Positions 44,136 through 55,363 are shown, numbered from the stretch's first letter. The stretch: 64,000 nt of DNA from Paraburkholderia panacisoli (GCF_008369935.1 NZ_VTUZ01000024.1:62001-126000); one strand, 5' to 3'. Numbers and translations: made by a program. The notes: generated from the sequence alone by a model not told the origin.

Positions 44136-44160
44136 AGAAAATGCCGGCAGGCGCCGGCAT
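44136..44160 (-). terminator. terminator-like hairpin in the argJ leader
   Basis: ATGCCGGC/GCCGGCAT (44141-44148 and 44153-44160) forms a perfect 8-bp stem, followed on the minus strand by TTTTCTTC. It lies just before the argJ start. It may be a second terminator for secA or an attenuator. Confidence 0.5.
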
Positions 44161-44232
44161 CGAGGGGAACGAAACTGATGGATCGGGCGGGTTGCGCGAA
44201 CCACCGCGAAATCAACGGCGAAGCCCAGCGTA

Positions 44233-44263
44233 AAACAACGCGGCGCGCTCAGGAGCGCGCCGC
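44233..44263 (-). terminator. likely terminator of secA
   Basis: GCGGCGCGCT (44240-44249) pairs with AGCGCGCCGC (44254-44263), a 10-bp perfect stem directly after the secA stop. The following minus-strand sequence GTTGTTTTA is only partly T-rich. Confidence 0.65.
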
Positions 44264-44271
44264 ATTCGGTC

Positions 44272-47094
<2,823 letters not shown>

Positions 47095-47199
47095 CGGATC
47101 GGTGTCTGCGTCGCGGCTTCGGCTGGGTTGCGGCGTACGGTTCATGCACGCGCGCTCCGGGGTCGGAAGGGCCTCGGCGGCTTAGTCCAAGAGTGAATT

Positions 47200-47238
47200 G
47201 TCGGGTAGCCCGACCTTCTTGCGAAGATCGGGCCCCCC
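47200..47238 (-). other. group II intron domain VI and 3' splice site
   Basis: Minus-strand stem GCCCGATCTTC-GCAA-GAAGGTCGGGC, with an outer GGG/CCC helix and a TA bulge between them. The bulged A (47206) is the expected lariat branch point, seven nucleotides from the terminal AC at 47200. Confidence 0.8.
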
Positions 47239-47240
47239 GA

Positions 47241-47274
47241 GAACCGTACGTGCGAGTTTCCCCGCATACGGCTC
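47241..47274 (-). other. group II intron domain V
   Basis: The 34-nt catalytic helix: it begins GAGCCGTATG, has the loop GGAAAC-type centre, and closes CGTACGGTTC, keeping the AGC triad at positions 2-4. This is the most conserved part of group II introns and shows the ribozyme core is intact. Confidence 0.92.
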
Positions 47275-47296
47275 AAATCTACAAACAAAGTTCTGT

Positions 47297-48997
47297 CTAC
47301 GACAGAACCGGCTTAGTTACTACAAGTTTACCAACGTGTACCTGCTGGTGACAGTGCGGGTGAAGCAAGACCCGGTTGGACAACTTGTCTGACCCGCCAT
47401 GCATCCGATATTCCAGATGATGGTCGTGCCAGCCTGTTTCGTCCGTCAAGGCACAGCCGCAGTGCGCACACAACCCGCTCTGCGACATGTACAGCTTTGC
47501 CCACTGTTTCCGGTAGCGCATCGAATCCCACAGACGCGTCTGCCGCAGTTGCTCGCCATATTGCTCCCACTTCGGATCAAAGGGATTAAATTCTCCTTGG
47601 ATCTTCTTGTGTCTCCTGATCGCCGTACCGCTGAGTTGGTACAACTCCATCAGGCCCCAACTGCCATCGTCTCGAACCGTCCGGACCGCAAACACCCACT
47701 GTCGAGCGTCGATTGAGTGGAAGTACTTCTGTCGCACCCAACTGCTGCTCTTTCGCGGATGTCGCCGCTTGGACCACCACCAGAGCCTCCGGAACACCAG
47801 ATGCTCCATGCGGGTGTACGCCTTTTTGGCCGTAACCGGATGGTGATACTGCGCCCATCCGCGCAACATTGGGTTTAGCAGTCGGATCATCTCCTCCTGC
47901 TTCACCGTCTTGTTGCTGCTAATCGTTTCCGCCACCTTACTGTAGAACGCTTTCGCGTTCTTTTTGCTCGGTTTGATGAGCATCTTTCCCGAGTACTTCC
48001 GGAAATTCCACCCAAGGAAATCGAAGCCGTCGTCAATGTGAGTGATCCGCGTTTTTTCCTCCGATAACTGCAACCCTCGAACCGCAAGGAATGCCTCTAC
48101 CCAAGGTCGGACCTCTTGATCCAGTATCTCTTTCGAGTCACCGGTTATCACGAAGTCGTCCGCGTACCGCACCACATTCACCTTCAGCCTTCTGGCTTTC
48201 ATGATCCCTAGTTTTGCACCGAGATGCACCGCCAGTTCTCGTTCCAGCCCGTTCAGCGTTACGTTAGCCAACGTCGGGGAGATGATGCCTCCCTGCGGCG
48301 TACCGGCCTCAGTCGCCCGTAGCTGGCCTTGATAAATCAGGCCAGCCTTCAACCATTTCCGGAGGATTCCTGTGTCCATCGGGACATTGGTTTCCAACCA
48401 GTCATGACTGATGTGGTCGAAGCACCCCTTGATATCCGCTTCTAGGACCCACTTGGCCGAGGCCTCTTGGGACATACAGACGCGGATTTGGGACATCGCG
48501 TCGGCTGTCGAACGATTCAACCTGAACCCGTAAGAGTTCAGGTCGCTCATCGATTCCGACACTGGCTCCAAGGCCAGCAGATACAGAGCTTGCATCGCCC
48601 TGTCCCGCATGGTCGGAATGCCCAGTGGACGTTCCTTCCCATTTGCCTTGGGGATAAAGACTCTCCGTAATGGCAGAGGCTTGTATCCGCGCCGCTTCAG
48701 CCTGCCGACGGCTTCCCATCGGCTTTCAGGCGAATCCCATAGCTCGCGATCGACTCCAGCCGTTCGCGCACCCTGGTTTTGCGTAACACGTCGTACCGCA
48801 TACAGCTTTGCAGACAACGTGCGAGTAAGCATCCGTTGCAGGGCTTTCACCCTGCGCCAGTCACCTTCCCGCGTCGCCTTCGCAATTCGAATCTGCATCC
48901 CTCTCACATTCCGCTCAACCCGTCGCCAATCTATGGCGTACCAGTTGTCCGGCGCATGGGAAAGCGCAGATCTGGTCGTTCGACCAAATACTTTCAT
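47297..48997 (-). CDS. ltrA: group II intron reverse transcriptase/maturase with HNH endonuclease
   Basis: Intron-encoded protein of 566 residues that helps the RNA splice and copies it into new sites. Domains in order: RT fingers and palm (about 60-330) with LPLRRVFIPKANGKERPLGI, LEADIKGCFDHI, GTPQGGIISP and the catalytic YADD at 278-281; maturase domain X (about 350-430, LNPMLRGWAQYHHP); and a C-terminal HNH/zinc nuclease (about 505-555) with CAHCG, DHHLEYRMHGG and HPHCHQQVH. ATG 48997 has a strong GGAGAGC site 6-9 nt upstream. No frameshift or missing motif; likely active. Confidence 0.94.
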   Translation of the reverse strand: MKVFGRTTRSALSHAPDNWYAIDWRRVERNVRGMQIRIAKATREGDWRRVKALQRMLTRTLSAKLYAVRRVTQNQGARTAGVDRELWDSPESRWEAVGRLKRRGYKPLPLRRVFIPKANGKERPLGIPTMRDRAMQALYLLALEPVSESMSDLNSYGFRLNRSTADAMSQIRVCMSQEASAKWVLEADIKGCFDHISHDWLETNVPMDTGILRKWLKAGLIYQGQLRATEAGTPQGGIISPTLANVTLNGLERELAVHLGAKLGIMKARRLKVNVVRYADDFVITGDSKEILDQEVRPWVEAFLAVRGLQLSEEKTRITHIDDGFDFLGWNFRKYSGKMLIKPSKKNAKAFYSKVAETISSNKTVKQEEMIRLLNPMLRGWAQYHHPVTAKKAYTRMEHLVFRRLWWWSKRRHPRKSSSWVRQKYFHSIDARQWVFAVRTVRDDGSWGLMELYQLSGTAIRRHKKIQGEFNPFDPKWEQYGEQLRQTRLWDSMRYRKQWAKLYMSQSGLCAHCGCALTDETGWHDHHLEYRMHGGSDKLSNRVLLHPHCHQQVHVGKLVVTKPVLS

Positions 48998-49393
48998 GCT
49001 GCTCTCCTACCTGGAAAAGTCTCCAGACAGAAGGCGCATCTCCCCCAGCGGGGCAGATACACCCCGCTGGGGAACAACAAAACTCAACACAGGCGCATGC
49101 ACCTGCATCTAACCAAGTTTACAGAGGGTAGTCAGCCGTCTTGCGACGGTAGACCAGACGGAAGTCTGCCCGCTTTCGCGTGAGGTGATGTCTCAACCCC
49201 TATCCGGTCCATTACAGCCCGGCCTTCGCTTTTTCCGTCCTCCCATACCTGCACAATCAACAGCGTCCCTCACGGTTCGCCTGCCAGCCCGACTGCGCTG
49301 GCAACCATACAGGCTTACCACGTTCCCGGCATGTCACACGACTGACTTAGGTTCTGCCTATTCCCCGGCGGTATCACTAACGACGTAACCCGA

Positions 49394-49399
49394 GATTCG
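49394..49399 (-). other. EBS1 of the group II intron
   Basis: Minus-strand CGAATC in the distal part of domain I is complementary to IBS1 GATTCG, the last six exon bases before the 5' splice site (50036-50031). Confidence 0.65.
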
Positions 49400-49567
49400 A
49401 GCGGGCTATCCGACCGCATACCTTTTGGTTAGTGCCTATCAGCAGCTTAGGCACACAATGCTAACGAGGTTTATCAGCAGTTCACTTCCGTTAACCCTAT
49501 CAGCCAGCCTAGCGCCTTACCCCCTTGCTGCTAGGAGTATCCAGACCGCCTCCTCGCGGAACCGACC

Positions 49568-49572
49568 TGCCC
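49568..49572 (-). other. EBS2 of the group II intron
   Basis: Minus-strand GGGCA is complementary to TGCCC (50041-50037), immediately upstream of IBS1. It precedes EBS1 in the intron, the expected order. Confidence 0.5.
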
Positions 49573-50040
49573 GAAACGTCCGGGGGCTACATTGTCAGAA
49601 GAGCTTCACACCCCACCGTTGCCAGTGACGCATGTCCTCCTAGGCTACTGCTGGTCGTACAGCAGGTTCACTACCCTCGTCTTCCAACAAACGAGGTCGA
49701 ACAATGACACACCGAGCTTTCGCTCGTATCGTTTAGCGAAACCCTTGCCTGAAGGCTCGGGAATTGCAAACATCAACCCGCCCTGTCGGCGGTGATGAAG
49801 CCGCTGACTGGGCGGGACCTGACGGTAATCAGGCCAATGCAACAAGGTCCCCGGCTGGCTGCTCCGGTCACCAATTTCACTACAAGGACGCACCTCACTG
49901 AGATGCATCTACAGCTTAAAGTGCAGCCCACAAGGGGGCCGCCTGCGGAGGGCATGGTGAGTCGCCTCAATAACCCTCTAGTCGATGCTCCGTAACGTGG
50001 AGCCACCGGACACGAGCGTGCGTGTCGCACCGAATCGGGC

Positions 50041-50049
50041 ATTTTAGCA
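50041..50049 (-). promoter_or_regulatory. extended -10 promoter probably serving secA
   Basis: Minus-strand TGCTAAAAT: hexamer TAAAAT at 50046-50041 preceded by TGC, an extended -10. CTGACA (50074-50069) is 22 bp away, too far for a normal -35. Transcription would begin near 50034, leaving only a few exon bases before the intron. On the opposite side TACAAT (50163-50168) may be the -10 of the DUF721 gene. Confidence 0.45.
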
Positions 50050-50215
50050 CGCGCCCCCGGCAGCGCCTGTGTCAGAGGCGCGACGACGGCCGGGCGTCCG
50101 AAGCCCGCCGCTGCGAGCTTTGACACTACGCATTGAGGCGGACCCGCGTGCATCCCGCACGGTACAATCGCAGCGTGAACGCGCATTGGGTGCGAACACG
50201 CCGTCACCATCAAAC

Positions 50216-50701
50216 ATGAGCCGTATTCCGTCCTTTTCAAGGCCGCCGTCCAAGCAGTTTGTCGCGCGCCGCCCGCAGCCGGTCGCCGAGGTGCTCAATC
50301 GCACGGACGCGTTCGCGGCGCTGCGCGCGGGCGTCGAGCAGATTGCGGCGCTGGAAAAGGATCTGCGCGCGCTGTTGCCGGATTATCTGGCGACGAGCGT
50401 GGAGCCGGGCTTTATCAAGGACGGCGTGCTGGCCCTGTTTGCCGCGCACAACGCGCTCGCGGCGCGCTTGCGGCATCTGGAGCCGCGCCTGCTGGCGGAC
50501 CTGCAGCAGCGCGGCTGGCCGGTCAATGCGCTGAGAATTCGCGTGCGGCCGCAGCCGGCCAAGGAGCCGCCGCCGGTCAAACAGGCACGCATGACGCCGG
50601 TCGGCGCCGACGCGCTGCACGCGCTGAGCGAATCGCTCGCGCCGTCGCCGCTACAGGAAGCGCTGGCGAGAATGGCGGCCCGGCATCGGAGAACTCGCTG
50701 A
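50216..50701 (+). CDS. DUF721 (DciA-like) protein
   Basis: A 161-residue protein with the DUF721 domain in its first two-thirds (about 20-115, VLNRTDAFAALRAGVEQIAAL and FIKDGVLALFAAHNALAARL) and a basic Pro/Lys/Arg-rich tail. DUF721 proteins of many bacteria are DciA, which loads the replicative helicase DnaB in organisms lacking DnaC; the family link is by eye. I choose ATG 50216, since upstream in-frame codons show no similarity. It is divergent from secA, across which the intron now sits. Confidence 0.83.
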   Translation: MSRIPSFSRPPSKQFVARRPQPVAEVLNRTDAFAALRAGVEQIAALEKDLRALLPDYLATSVEPGFIKDGVLALFAAHNALAARLRHLEPRLLADLQQRGWPVNALRIRVRPQPAKEPPPVKQARMTPVGADALHALSESLAPSPLQEALARMAARHRRTR

Positions 50702-50704
50702 ACG

Positions 50705-50733
50705 AAAAAAAACGGCCCGTGTGGGCCGTTTTT
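50705..50733. terminator. bidirectional intrinsic terminator between the DUF721 gene and lpxC
   Basis: AACGGCCC (50711-50718) and GGGCCGTT (50723-50730), loop GTGT. T-run to 50733 on the plus strand and an A-run (50705-50712) giving a T-run on the minus strand. Confidence 0.88.
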
Positions 50734-50785
50734 CATGTGTCTGCCTGGGCTCATCTACGTCAACCCAGCCAATCAACCACACGCG

Positions 50786-51703
50786 TCAAGCAAAAGCCGT
50801 CTGCGTCTCGTAGGCGAACCCGCGTGGCGCTTTCTGCGTGTCGTCGAAAGTGACGACTTCGTACGAATCTTCATGCGCCAGCAACTCGCGCAGCAGCGCG
50901 TTGTTCAGGCCGTGACCCGACTTGTACGCGGTGTACGAAGCCAGCAACGGATGGCCGACCACATACAGGTCGCCGATCGCGTCGAGCATCTTGTGCTTCA
51001 CGAACTCGTCGTCATAGCGCAGGCCGTCGTTGTTCAGGATGCGGTACTCGTCGAGCACGATCGCGTTGTCCATGCTGCCGCCGCGCGCCAGACCCAGTTC
51101 GCGCATCATTTCCACTTCGTGCGCAAAACCGAACGTGCGGGCACGCGCGATTTCCCGAACGTACGACGTGTTGGCGAAATCCACTTCCAGCGCCTGGCCG
51201 GTTTTGTCCACGGCGGGGTGACGGAAGTCGATCGTGAATTTGAGCTTGAAACCGAAGAACGGGTCGAGCCGCGCGAATTTGTCGCCGTCGCGAATTTCGA
51301 CCGGCTTGGTGACCTTGATGAATTTCTTTGCCGCGTTCTGCTCTTCGATACCGGCAGACTGGATCAGGAACACGAACGAACCGGCACTGCCGTCCATGAT
51401 CGGGATCTCTTCGGCCGTGACATCGACATACAGGTTGTCGATGCCAAGACCGGCGCAAGCGGACATCAAGTGCTCGATGGTCGAGACGCGCGCGCCGTCT
51501 TTCTGCAACACGGAAGCGAGACGCGTATCGCCAATCGCCATCGCCGACGCGGGAATGTCCACCGGCGTGGGCAAATCCACGCGCGAAAACACAATGCCGG
51601 TGTCCGGCGCCGCCGGACGGAGCATCAGATTGACCTTACGGCCGGAGTGCAGGCCGATGCCAACTGTCTTGACGATTGATTTGATAGTGCGCTGCTTCAA
51701 CAT
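50786..51703 (-). CDS. lpxC: UDP-3-O-acyl-N-acetylglucosamine deacetylase
   Basis: Zinc deacetylase for the committed step of lipid A synthesis. The 305-residue protein begins MLKQRTIKSIVKTVGIGLHS and shows the zinc motifs IEHLMSACAG and HKMLDAIGDLY, with GHPLLASYTAYKSGHGLNN near the end. ATG 51703 has no strong Shine-Dalgarno but matches the family; ten residues could be added upstream. TATAAT on the minus strand at 51765-51760 is a good -10, about 57 nt upstream, so it likely has its own promoter. Confidence 0.96.
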   Translation of the reverse strand: MLKQRTIKSIVKTVGIGLHSGRKVNLMLRPAAPDTGIVFSRVDLPTPVDIPASAMAIGDTRLASVLQKDGARVSTIEHLMSACAGLGIDNLYVDVTAEEIPIMDGSAGSFVFLIQSAGIEEQNAAKKFIKVTKPVEIRDGDKFARLDPFFGFKLKFTIDFRHPAVDKTGQALEVDFANTSYVREIARARTFGFAHEVEMMRELGLARGGSMDNAIVLDEYRILNNDGLRYDDEFVKHKMLDAIGDLYVVGHPLLASYTAYKSGHGLNNALLRELLAHEDSYEVVTFDDTQKAPRGFAYETQTAFA

Positions 51704-51992
51704 GGTGATCTTCTGGTCGATTGAAAATCCCAATCGGGACTTTTTATTTCATAGCACGAATTATACTCCAATCCCCTAGGGAGCGTTGCCGCACGGAAGG
51801 TATCAATCTGTTTCGCTGCATTACCCATCGGGCACCCGTCAGGGAAGCGTGACGGGCCGATGCCCGGAACGGAGGCGTTTCCGGTCATCGGCCCGCGTAA
51901 CGGCCTGTCACAAAAGCGTCTTACTCACCGTTGCCCTGGCACAACGCGGCAAAAGCGCGCAGGCCCGAGGCGAAGGGGCGACGCCCAAGTTA
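51704..51992. promoter_or_regulatory. lpxC promoter region with alternative hairpins
   Basis: Besides the -10 TATAAT (51760-51765) there is a 10-bp inverted repeat CGGGCCGATG/CATCGGCCCG (51853-51862, 51886-51895) enclosing CCGGAA/TTCCGG. A second one, CCCGTCA/TGACGGG (51835-51841, 51850-51856), overlaps the first by four bases, so the two cannot form together. Neither has a T-run. A small hairpin TCCCGATTGGGA with TTTT lies in the lpxC leader (about 51725-51740). Confidence 0.5.
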
Positions 51993-52496
51993 CTAGCTCA
52001 ACGTGGCGAGAATACTCTTTGCATCGCTAACTTCGAATTTGCCGGCAGCCTCGACGTTCAACGTCTTGACCACGCCGTCGTCGACCACCATCGCGTAGCG
52101 CTGGGAACGGATCCCCATGCCCCGCGCCGACAAATCCTGCTCGAGACCGAGCGCCCGTGTGAAAGCCGCACTGCCGTCCGCCATCATGCGCACCTTGCCC
52201 GAGGCGTGCTGATCGCGTCCCCACGCGCCCATTACGAACGCGTCGTTGACGGACACGCACCAGATTTCGTCGATGCCAAGAGCGCGCAACTGCTCGGCGT
52301 GCTCGACATAACCCGGTACATGCTTGGCCGAACAGGTCGGCGTGAACGCGCCCGGCAATCCGAAGATCACCAAGCGCTTGCCCGCCGTCTGCTCGCGCAC
52401 GTCGAAGCTGTTAGGCCCGATCGTGCAGCCCGCCCGCTCGTCTTCCACAAACTCGAAGAGCGTCGCGTCGGGCAGCTTGTCACCTGCTTGAATCAT
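51993..52496 (-). CDS. peroxiredoxin (Prx5-like)
   Basis: A 167-residue thiol peroxidase. The peroxidatic motif GAFTPTCSAKHVPGY (C55 in the peroxidatic position) and GMGIRSQRYAMVVDDGVV identify the Prx5/AhpE-like redoxin family; a further cysteine at 24 and one near 80 may resolve. ATG 52496 has AAGGA about 8 nt upstream. It sits inside the dcw region between ftsZ and lpxC, separated from ftsZ by about 250 bp of ordinary-looking intergenic sequence. Confidence 0.92.
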   Translation of the reverse strand: MIQAGDKLPDATLFEFVEDERAGCTIGPNSFDVREQTAGKRLVIFGLPGAFTPTCSAKHVPGYVEHAEQLRALGIDEIWCVSVNDAFVMGAWGRDQHASGKVRMMADGSAAFTRALGLEQDLSARGMGIRSQRYAMVVDDGVVKTLNVEAAGKFEVSDAKSILATLS

Positions 52497-52745
52497 GCTC
52501 AGTCCTTTGCATCGATGCGAAGCACGCTCGCACGCTGTCGTGTCGCAGTGAAATCCGGCGCTCGAGCCTAAAAGGCTCCGCCGTCCGGCGACAGTCGCCC
52601 AATCCGCTTCGCGAATCCGAAGAGGGCACTTGTCCTTGCCGCGAATCTGACGATACGCGACCTGTTCGCCGTTCACCCGCCACGCTCGTGCATTCGTCGG
52701 CCAGCGCCGCTGAAGCGGCGCGGCAACGAAAGCCTGCTCGCGCGC

Positions 52746-53948
52746 TCAGTCCGCCTGCTTGCGCAGGAACGCCGGAATGTCGTACGTGTCGACGCCCTTT
52801 TCCTGCAGCGCCTGAACGTGCGAGGCCGCCGTATCGCGCGAGGTGCGCCACACAGCCGGCGTGTCCAGCGCGCCGTAATCGGCCGTGCTCGCATGCGCTG
52901 CCGACGGTGCGTAAGCCGCGTGCTGCATCGCGCCGATCGGCTGGTTGTCGGTGCCGGTGCGCAGCAGCGTCATCGGTGCCGATTGCTGCTTCTTTGCCGC
53001 ACGGCCCAGACCCGTTGCCACGACCGTCACGCGCAGCGCGTCGCCCATTGCATCGTCGTACACCGCGCCAAAAATCACGGTCGCGTCTTCGGCAGCGTAG
53101 CTCTTGATGGTGTTCATCACTTCGCGCGTTTCCGACAGACGCAGCGAACGGCTCGACGTGATGTTGACCAGCACGCCGCGCGCCCCCGACAGATCCACGC
53201 CTTCCAGCAGCGGGCTGGCGACAGCCTGCTCCGCAGCCAGACGCGCACGATCGACGCCGGCGACCGTCGCCGTGCCCATCATCGCCTTGCCCTGCTCGCC
53301 CATCACCGTCTTCACGTCTTCGAAGTCGACGTTCACCAGACCGTCGACGTTGATGATTTCCGCGATTCCGGCCACTGCGTTGTTCAGAACGTCGTCTGCG
53401 CACTGGAAGCACTTGTCCATCTCGGCGTCGTCGCCCATCACCTCGAACAGCTTGTCGTTCAGAACGACGATCAGCGAATCGACGTGATCCTCCAGTTGCT
53501 GCGAACCGGCTTCAGCGACGCGCATACGCTTGCCGCCTTCGAACTCGAACGGCTTGCTGACCACGCCAACGGTCAGGATGCCCATTTCCTTGGCGATCTG
53601 CGCGACCACGGGTGCGGCTCCCGTACCCGTGCCGCCGCCCATGCCGGCCGTGATGAAGACCATGTGCGCGCCGCGCAGTGCGTCGGCGATGCGCTCACGT
53701 GCTTCCTCGGCTGCGGCGCGGCCCATTTCCGGCTTCGCGCCCGCGCCCAGGCCCGTGTTGCCGAGCTGGATCACCGCGGTGGCGCGCGAACGCGACAGGG
53801 CCTGCGCGTCCGTGTTCATCACGATGAAGTCGACGCCTTGCACGCCTTTGTTGATCATGTGCTGGACGGCATTGCCGCCAGCGCCACCTACTCCGACCAC
53901 CTTGATGATGGTGCCGTTCGTTTCGGTTTCCAGCATCTGGAATTCCAT
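52746..53948 (-). CDS. ftsZ: cell division protein FtsZ
   Basis: Tubulin-like GTPase that forms the Z ring. The 400-residue protein has the nucleotide-binding GVGGAGGNA (19-27), the tubulin signature GGGTGTGAAP (104-113), conserved TKPFEFEGGKR-type sequence, and the C-terminal peptide DTYDIPAFLRKQAD that binds FtsA/ZipA. ATG 53948 is directly preceded by GGAGGCAAC, a strong Shine-Dalgarno; a longer in-frame start adds 21 unlike residues. 155 bp separate it from ftsA, room for an internal promoter. Confidence 0.98.
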   Translation of the reverse strand: MEFQMLETETNGTIIKVVGVGGAGGNAVQHMINKGVQGVDFIVMNTDAQALSRSRATAVIQLGNTGLGAGAKPEMGRAAAEEARERIADALRGAHMVFITAGMGGGTGTGAAPVVAQIAKEMGILTVGVVSKPFEFEGGKRMRVAEAGSQQLEDHVDSLIVVLNDKLFEVMGDDAEMDKCFQCADDVLNNAVAGIAEIINVDGLVNVDFEDVKTVMGEQGKAMMGTATVAGVDRARLAAEQAVASPLLEGVDLSGARGVLVNITSSRSLRLSETREVMNTIKSYAAEDATVIFGAVYDDAMGDALRVTVVATGLGRAAKKQQSAPMTLLRTGTDNQPIGAMQHAAYAPSAAHASTADYGALDTPAVWRTSRDTAASHVQALQEKGVDTYDIPAFLRKQAD

Positions 53949-54103
53949 GTTGCCTCCGTCAAGATAAAAAATTACAGCCACTCGGCCGTTATTCGGCAGG
54001 AGATCGGGCAACCCCCTGTCGCGCGCTGGCCGCCGGCACCAGCGCGTATTTTTAGAACCCGTTCGAAACCCGTTCAGCTAAACCGTGCAGCAAAACCAAC
54101 GCG

Positions 54104-55336
54104 TCAGAAGTTGCCGAGGAACCAGTCCTTCATGCGCGTGAACACCTGTCCCATCGAGCCCGACTGCACCGCGACCTTGCGGCCGCGCATGCGTTGCGAG
54201 CGTCCTTCGACGAGCAGGCCCATCGCCGTCGAATAGCGCGGATTGCGCACGACGTCAGCGAGACCGCCCGCGTATTCCGGCACGCCGATGCGCACCGGCT
54301 TCAGGAAAATGTCCTCACCCAGTTCGACCATGCCGAGCATCATCGACGCGCCGCCGGTCAGCACCACGCCGGAACTCAGCAGTTCCTCGTAACCCGACTC
54401 GCGCACCACCTGCTGCACGAGCGAAAACAGTTCTTCGACGCGCGGCTCGACCACCGCCGCCAGCGCCTGGCGCGACAACGTGCGCGGACCGCGTTCGCCG
54501 AGCCCCGGCACTTCGATCATTTCGTCAGGATCGGCGAGCGCCTGTTTGGCGATGCCGTAATCGACCTTGATGTCTTCGGCATCCGGCGTCGGCGTGCGCA
54601 AAGCCATCGCGATGTCGCTCGTGATCTGGTCGCCGGCGATCGGGATCACCGCCGTATGACGGATCGCGCCTTCGCTGAAAATCGCGATGTCGGTCGTGCC
54701 GCCGCCGATATCGACCAGCACCACGCCGAGTTCCTTTTCGTCTTCAGTCAGCACCGCGAGCGACGACGCCAGCGGTTGCAGAATCAGATCGTTCACTTCG
54801 AGCCCGCAGCGGCGCACGCACTTGACGATGTTCTGCGCCGCGCTCACCGCGCCCGTGACGATGTGCACCTTCACTTCGAGGCGGATGCCGCTCATGCCGA
54901 TCGGCTCGCGCACATCTTCCTGACCGTCGATGATGAATTCCTGCGTGAGGATATGCAGCACCTGCTGATCGGTCGGAATGTTGATCGCCTTCGCCGTTTC
55001 GATCACGCGCGCCACGTCGGTCTGCGTGACTTCCTTCTCCTTGATCGCCACCATGCCGCTTGAATTGAAGCTGCGAATATGGCTGCCCGCGATCCCGGTG
55101 AACACGTTCGTGATCTTGCAATCGGCCATCAGCTCGGCTTCTTCGAGCGCGCGCTGAATGGACTGCACGGTGGCTTCGATATTCACCACCACGCCTTTCT
55201 TGAGCCCCTTCGATTCGCTCTGGCCGAGGCCGATCACCTCGTAGTGACCTTCGCCCTTCAACTCGGCGACGATGGCCACGACCTTCGACGTCCCAATGTC
55301 GAGGGCGACCAGCAGATCTTTATAGTCTTTACTCAT
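54104..55336 (-). CDS. ftsA: cell division protein FtsA
   Basis: Actin-fold protein that tethers FtsZ to the membrane. The 410-residue protein has phosphate loops LVALDIGTSKVVAI (9-22) and VLVDIGGGTTDIAIF (about 205-219), the 1C insertion typical of FtsA, and a C-terminal amphipathic helix (MKDWFLGNF). It starts 27 nt after ftsQ. Confidence 0.97.
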   Translation of the reverse strand: MSKDYKDLLVALDIGTSKVVAIVAELKGEGHYEVIGLGQSESKGLKKGVVVNIEATVQSIQRALEEAELMADCKITNVFTGIAGSHIRSFNSSGMVAIKEKEVTQTDVARVIETAKAINIPTDQQVLHILTQEFIIDGQEDVREPIGMSGIRLEVKVHIVTGAVSAAQNIVKCVRRCGLEVNDLILQPLASSLAVLTEDEKELGVVLVDIGGGTTDIAIFSEGAIRHTAVIPIAGDQITSDIAMALRTPTPDAEDIKVDYGIAKQALADPDEMIEVPGLGERGPRTLSRQALAAVVEPRVEELFSLVQQVVRESGYEELLSSGVVLTGGASMMLGMVELGEDIFLKPVRIGVPEYAGGLADVVRNPRYSTAMGLLVEGRSQRMRGRKVAVQSGSMGQVFTRMKDWFLGNF

Positions 55337-55363
55337 AGCGTGCTCATTGCGTGTGATGTCCGT

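Larger units (their letters stand above)
47200..50030 (-). mobile_element. group II intron (2831 bp) inserted upstream of secA
   Basis: The intron lies on the minus strand. It starts GTGCGAC at 50030, matching the GUGYG rule, and ends in AC at 47200. It carries domain I with readable EBS1 and EBS2, a reverse transcriptase/maturase in domain IV, a canonical domain V (47241-47274) and a domain VI with a bulged A seven nucleotides from the 3' end. All essential RNA and protein parts look intact. The 5' RNA portion is long (about 1030 nt). Orientation matches secA. The IEP looks like the HNH-carrying group of bacterial chloroplast-like introns, but this subclass is an inference. Confidence 0.93.

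Noticed and set aside
49645..49908. An 87-codon frame inside the 5' part of the intron
   Set aside because: The sequence belongs to structured intron RNA (domain I), lacks a ribosome-binding site and looks like no protein.
50120..50168. TTGACA (50120-50125) and TACAAT (50163-50168) as a promoter for the DUF721 gene
   Set aside because: The spacing is 37 bp, far beyond the 16-18 bp needed; only the -10-like word is kept as a possibility.
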